Assembly: GCF_900249755.1 (NCBI RefSeq)
Contig: NZ_LT976854.1
Span: 1,774,927-1,838,926, forward strand
DNA: 64,000 nt
From: Cupriavidus taiwanensis
GTDB lineage: Bacteria; Pseudomonadota; Gammaproteobacteria; Burkholderiales; Burkholderiaceae
Direction of reading: 5' to 3'
Positions 62,453-64,000 of this stretch are shown here, one piece after another. Under the pieces are notes generated by a model. It saw only the letters and a program-made list of their open reading frames with translations, did no database searches and was not told the DNA's origin. Both the position numbers and the translations under genes were made by a program. How positions within the stretch are numbered: the first letter of the stretch is position 1; each line of letters starts with the position of its first letter.

Positions 62453-62890
62453 ATGTTCCGGCACCTCCTTGTACCGACCGACGGCTCCCCGCGCGCCGAT
62501 GCCATGGTGGGCCGCGCCATGGCCTTCGCCAGCCGCATCGGCGCCCGCGTGACGGGGCTGCATGTGCTGCCCGAGTACCACGTGCTCACCCACCGGCTGA
62601 CCAGCCTGCAAGACACCCAGGGCAACCTTGCCGCCGAGGCCGCGCGCCACGCCGACACCGTGCTGGCCGCGCTCAGCCAGGCCGCGGCGCAGGCCGGGGT
62701 GCCCTGCGAGGTCATCACCGCCACCGACGACCATCCGTGGCAGGCCATCATCGACTGCGCGCAGCAGCGCGAGTGCGACCTGATCGTGATGTCGTCGCAC
62801 GGCAAGCGCGGGCTGCAGGCGCTGCTGATCGGCAGCGAGACGCACAAGGTGCTGACCCACAGCACGATCCCGGTGCTGGTGTTCCGCTAG
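62453..62890 (+). CDS. Universal stress protein (UspA family)
   Basis: A 145-aa single-domain stress protein. The ATP-binding pattern GxxGxxxxxxGS is visible in HGKRGLQALLIGSETHKVLT, with the first-strand Asp in LLVPTDGSPRAD, so it is the nucleotide-binding type. The cytoplasmic role is stress survival. It precedes the peroxiredoxin by 86 bp on the same strand and may be cotranscribed with it. Confidence 0.94.
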   Translation: MFRHLLVPTDGSPRADAMVGRAMAFASRIGARVTGLHVLPEYHVLTHRLTSLQDTQGNLAAEAARHADTVLAALSQAAAQAGVPCEVITATDDHPWQAIIDCAQQRECDLIVMSSHGKRGLQALLIGSETHKVLTHSTIPVLVFR

Positions 62891-62976
62891 CGGGAGACGG
62901 CGCCACGGCGAGATAGCGGGCCACAGTGCGCGGCGACGCGCGATTCCAAACCAAGCCAACTGCAAGGAGCGCAACC

Positions 62977-63633
62977 ATGGCGATTCGACTGGGCGAGCAA
63001 GCCCCTGATTTCACCGCCGAGACCACGGAAGGCCAGATCAACTTCCATGAGTGGATCGGCGACGGCTGGGCGATCCTGTTCTCGCATCCCAAGGACTTCA
63101 CGCCGGTGTGCACCACCGAGCTGGGCTACATGGCCCGGCTCAAGCCCGAATTCGACAAGCGCAATACCAAGATCATCGGCCTGAGCATCGATCCGGTGGG
63201 CGACCACCAGCGCTGGGTCAAGGACATCGAGGAAACGCAGGGCTGCACCGTCAACTACCCGATGATCGGCGATGCCGACCTGAAGGTGGCCAAGCTCTAC
63301 GACATGATCCACCCCGAGGCCAGCGGCGGTGGCCCGCGCACCGCGGTTGACAACGCCACCATCCGCTCGGTGTTCATCATCGGCCCGGACAAGAAGGTGA
63401 AGGCGATGCTGGTGTACCCGATGAGCGCGGGGCGCAATTTCGACGAGGTGCTGCGGCTGCTCGATTCGCTGCAGCTCAATGCCAAGCACACCGTGGCGAC
63501 GCCGGTGAACTGGAAGCCGGGCGAGGACGTCATCATCCCGACCTCGGTCTCGGACGAGGAAGCGAACAAGAAATACCCGCAGGGCTTCAAGACGCTGAAG
63601 CCCTACCTGCGCACGGTGGCACAACCCAAGTAG
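62977..63633 (+). CDS. 1-Cys peroxiredoxin (Prx6 type)
   Basis: A 218-aa peroxide-reducing enzyme starting MAIRLGEQAPDFTAETTEG after CAAGGAG. The peroxidatic Cys is in HPKDFTPVCTTELGYM (~46). There is no resolving Cys in a VCP motif; the C-terminal half has the long Prx6 extension with YPMSAGRNFDEVLRLLDSLQ and PVNWKPGEDVIIP. The other Cys in ETQGCTVNYP is not in a conserved resolving position. Confidence 0.96.
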   Translation: MAIRLGEQAPDFTAETTEGQINFHEWIGDGWAILFSHPKDFTPVCTTELGYMARLKPEFDKRNTKIIGLSIDPVGDHQRWVKDIEETQGCTVNYPMIGDADLKVAKLYDMIHPEASGGGPRTAVDNATIRSVFIIGPDKKVKAMLVYPMSAGRNFDEVLRLLDSLQLNAKHTVATPVNWKPGEDVIIPTSVSDEEANKKYPQGFKTLKPYLRTVAQPK

Positions 63634-63728
63634 CGCAACGGCAACGGACGGGAACAGGGAGAGCGAGGAGCGGCGGCGCCAGGGAGCGCGGCGGCGCGGA
63701 AGCCCGCGCCAGGCCGCGGTCGGGGCTT

Positions 63729-63758
63729 CCCGGCCGGCATCGCGTGATGCCGGCCGGG
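63729..63758. terminator. Strong hairpin after the peroxiredoxin gene
   Basis: A 13-bp perfect stem (CCCGGCCGGCATC at 63729-63741, complement 63746-63758) with a 4-nt loop. No T run follows on either strand, so it may be a Rho-associated or 3'-stabilising hairpin rather than a classical terminator. Confidence 0.6.
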
Positions 63759-63778
63759 AGCGCACCGGCGGGCCCGAC

Positions 63779-63814
63779 TTGTCCACAGAAAATATCCACA
63801 GGATCAGTGGATAT
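63779..63814. promoter_or_regulatory. Cluster of three DnaA-box-like 9-mers
   Basis: TTGTCCACA (63779-63787) and ATATCCACA (63792-63800) each match the DnaA consensus TTATCCACA in eight of nine positions. A third, inverted, is AGTGGATAT (63806-63814), i.e. ATATCCACT. A consensus-like TTGACA lies at 63823. The cluster is in the 314-bp gap before a minus-strand gene. No AT-rich unwinding region or dnaA/dnaN is near, so a role as promoter-linked DnaA sites is more likely than an origin. Confidence 0.5.
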
Positions 63815-63947
63815 CCCCCCTCTTGACAACCGCGAAGGGCGCGCCCGCGCTGGAACGCGCTGGAGTGCCCGTTTTATAGGCAACCAGCCGGCGTACGGGA
63901 ATGGTTGCGGGCGCTTGCATTTTGTGCCTGCCGCGGGACACGCGTCG

Positions 63948-64000
63948 TCAGCGCGTCAGCACCGTGCGGATGGTGTCGGCCAGCTCCTTCGCGACAAACT
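63948..64000 (-). CDS. C-terminal end of an unidentified minus-strand protein (partial)
   Basis: The last 16 residues, FVAKELADTIRTVLTR, and a TGA are in the window. Helical and basic, it could be the end of a LysR-type regulator, but this cannot be judged from so little. It converges on the peroxiredoxin gene. Confidence 0.6.
   Translation of the reverse strand, partial: FVAKELADTIRTVLTR

Noticed and set aside
63779-63814. Chromosome or plasmid replication origin.
   Set aside because: No AT-rich unwinding element, no dnaA, parAB or rep gene, and only three boxes.

Overview
The window is very GC-rich, densely packed bacterial chromosome. Gene content (pel exopolysaccharide operon, hopanoid genes, copABCD/copRS, small CspA-type protein, ClsB, SoxC-like dehydrogenase) and the dispersed CTCTCCCGC/GCGGGAGAG palindromes point to a Burkholderiales beta-proteobacterium, most likely Cupriavidus or a close relative. 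This placement is inferred from style and content; no rRNA is present. I see no rRNA, tRNA, CRISPR array, complete insertion sequence or prophage.

Layout. 1-5056: a type I secretion exporter (TolC-like, LapB-like ABC protein, HlyD-like adaptor) behind the last codons of an unidentified protein, possibly its substrate. 5079-11698: copper resistance, copABCD on the minus strand and copRS on the plus strand around a palindromic operator. 11942-16791: a minus-strand module of response regulator, LysM/FecR protein and CHASE2 histidine kinase. 17046-30050: a complete pelABCDEFG operon on the minus strand with the c-di-GMP-binding site of PelD recognisable. 30051-31018: a gene-free, AT-richer region with the cold-shock promoter and a long leader. 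31019-35091: cold-shock protein, then the hopanoid genes hpnD, shc and hpnG. 35113-35550: a tandem array of about 180-bp units. 35592-41372: Hsp70-like protein, CaiB-type CoA-transferase plus citryl-CoA-lyase-like enzyme, diguanylate cyclase and IclR regulator. 41756-43356: two small or unusual proteins and a methyltransferase. 43418-49154: sulfur region with a sulfonate/taurine-type ABC transporter, a TauD-family dioxygenase and a SoxC/SorA-like molybdenum enzyme whose cytochrome partner is frameshifted. 49548-56491: MetY, a YbhN-like membrane protein with ClsB, a small four-cysteine membrane protein, MetQ, an SDR and a LysR regulator. 56704-59998: a 2-oxoacid dehydrogenase E1alpha-E1beta-E2 operon without E3. 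59999-64000: dispersed repeats, a ribbon-helix-helix protein, a SulP transporter, UspA, a 1-Cys peroxiredoxin and the end of an unidentified minus-strand gene.

How the genes fit together. The left half looks like a surface and biofilm region: an adhesin-type exporter, the Pel machinery, an envelope-sensing two-component module and, further right, a diguanylate cyclase that could supply c-di-GMP. The middle and right handle envelope lipids (hopanoids, cardiolipin), organosulfur use and central carbon metabolism. Functions are read from motifs, lengths and gene order; no database search was possible.
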